A stretch of DNA of 64,000 nt from Akkermansiaceae bacterium (GTDB lineage Bacteria > Verrucomicrobiota > Verrucomicrobiia > Verrucomicrobiales > Akkermansiaceae). The position numbers and the translations under genes are program-made. The notes under the pieces were generated by a model that worked only from the letters and a program-made list of their open reading frames with translations, was not told the origin of the DNA and made no database searches. Shown piece by piece: positions 62,991-64,000 of the stretch (position 1 is the stretch's first letter; each line of letters starts with the position of its first letter). The stretch covers positions 62,001 to 126,000 of the forward strand of contig JACKQB010000005.1 of the NCBI GenBank assembly GCA_024233115.1, written 5' to 3'.

Positions 62991-64000
62991 ATGACGAACA
63001 AGATCCGAAACATCGCCATCATCGCCCACGTCGATCACGGCAAGACCACCTTGGTGGATGAGCTTCTCAAGGCCGGCGGAGCGTACGGCGAACACCAGCA
63101 AGCCGGTGAACGCGCCATGGACTCGATGGATCTCGAACGCGAGAAGGGCATCACCATCAAGGCCAAAAACACCTCGGTCAAATGGAACGACTACACCATC
63201 AATATCGTCGACACCCCGGGCCACGCCGACTTCGGCGGCGAGGTGGAGCGGGTGATGAAAATGGTCGACGGCGTGCTGCTGCTCGTCGATGCCCACGATG
63301 GCCCGCAGGCACAGACCCGCTTCGTGCTCAGAAAAGCTCTGCAACAAGGCCTGACTCCGATCGTGGTGGTCAACAAAATCGACCGCGAACACAGCGATCC
63401 GCTCGGCGTGCACGACCGGGTGCTGGAACTCTTCCTGGAGCTGGAGGCCAACGAGGAGCAGTTCGAGGCACCCTTCGTCTACGGCTCCGCCAAAAACGGC
63501 TTTTTTGTCAAATCCCTCGACGACGAGCAAAAGGATGTTGTGCCGCTGTTGGAAACCATCGTCGAGCACGTTGCCGCCCCGGACTCCGATCCGGACGCCC
63601 CATTCAAGATGCTCGCCTCCAATATTTCCTGGGACGACTACGTAGGCCGGGTCGCGCTGGGCAAGGTGCAATCCGGCTCGGTCAAAAAAGGCGACAGTAT
63701 TTTCCGCCTGACCAAGGATGGCAAGGTGGAGCGCGGCAAGGTGACCAAGGTTTTTGAATACAGCTCCCTTTCCAACCAGGAATCCGCCGAGGGTGAGGCC
63801 GGCAACATCGTCGGTGTCGCGGGTTTCACCGACATCGATATTGGTGAAACCCTCTCAGCCGACCCGGAGGCCGAGGCGCTGCCCTTTGTTTCCATCGACC
63901 CCCCCACCGTGCAGATGCAGTTCTCCATCAATGACGGCCCCTACGGTGGTCGCGAAGGGAAACACGTCACCTCCCGCGCAATCCGTGACCGGCTGCTGCG
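62991..64000 (+). CDS. typA: Translational GTPase TypA/BipA (3' end off the window)
   Basis: 336 residues are visible. GTPase motifs: G1 AHVDHGKTTL, G2 region EREKGITIKAKN, G3 DTPGHADFGGEVERV, G4 NKIDR. The domain-2 beta barrel follows, and the window ends in the TypA-type domain-3 region (GPYGGREGKHVTSRAIRDRL), which separates it from LepA and EF-G. TypA binds the ribosome during stress or cold growth. The start is at 62991; a C-rich heptamer leader comes first. The gene runs past the right edge. Confidence 0.95.
   Translation, partial: MTNKIRNIAIIAHVDHGKTTLVDELLKAGGAYGEHQQAGERAMDSMDLEREKGITIKAKNTSVKWNDYTINIVDTPGHADFGGEVERVMKMVDGVLLLVDAHDGPQAQTRFVLRKALQQGLTPIVVVNKIDREHSDPLGVHDRVLELFLELEANEEQFEAPFVYGSAKNGFFVKSLDDEQKDVVPLLETIVEHVAAPDSDPDAPFKMLASNISWDDYVGRVALGKVQSGSVKKGDSIFRLTKDGKVERGKVTKVFEYSSLSNQESAEGEAGNIVGVAGFTDIDIGETLSADPEAEALPFVSIDPPTVQMQFSINDGPYGGREGKHVTSRAIRDRLL

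Overview
The window looks like chromosome of a marine-type verrucomicrobium (Verrucomicrobiota, probably Verrucomicrobiales). Three things point there: secreted proteins ending in a PEP-CTERM tail of the ALLGLGGLAL-x-LRRRK type, several secreted formylglycine sulfatases with sugar hydrolases, and a planctomycete/verrucomicrobium-style set of DUF1501, DUF1549/DUF1553 and cytochrome-WD40 genes. GC is about 60 percent and most starts lack a clear Shine-Dalgarno sequence. No tRNA, rRNA, CRISPR array, prophage or complete insertion sequence was seen.

Layout. 1-2.3 kb (minus): arsR, an ArsJ-associated GAPDH and arsJ (cut by the window edge), an arsenate efflux operon. 2.6-12.8 kb: a sulfated-polysaccharide region with three sulfatases, a GH5-like hydrolase, a GntR/LacI-type regulator and a double-domain aspartyl protease. 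13.1-16.2 kb: two tandem PEP-CTERM proteins from a duplicated transcription unit, then a SUMF1-fold PEP-CTERM protein. 16.5-20.5 kb: msrB, a MlaE permease, a Cys/Lys repeat protein, HU and a YiiX-like hydrolase. 20.7-27.5 kb: the F-type ATP synthase operon atpBEFHAGDC, followed by DUF5069 and a second atpC. 28.6-37.8 kb: a degenerate subtilase-like protein, pheT, an ABC-F ATPase, DUF1080, an S10 carboxypeptidase and DUF4870. 37.9-43.3 kb (minus): a GH78 rhamnosidase and a kinase-like TPR protein. 43.5-52.6 kb: a four-gene Tat/PPC/DUF1549-1553/cytochrome-WD40 operon. 52.8-53.6 kb: a decaying toxin-antitoxin locus. 53.8-64 kb: a transglutaminase-esterase fusion, a secreted EEP nuclease, DUF1801, a toroid protein, a sialidase remnant, a phosphoesterase, two small proteins and the start of typA.

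The most unusual signal is not a gene. Short G-poor arrays with a strict 7-nt period lie against the start codons of functionally unrelated genes (atpH, atpA, atpG, atpD, pheT, typA, mlaE and others). A second non-coding signal is a 19-bp inverted repeat with conserved flank, found upstream of the GntR-type regulator/sulfatase pair and in both duplicated PEP-CTERM promoters, which suggests a small local regulon. Hairpin-pair (REP/MITE-like) elements and a common hexamer TGTTAG/CTAACA are also present.
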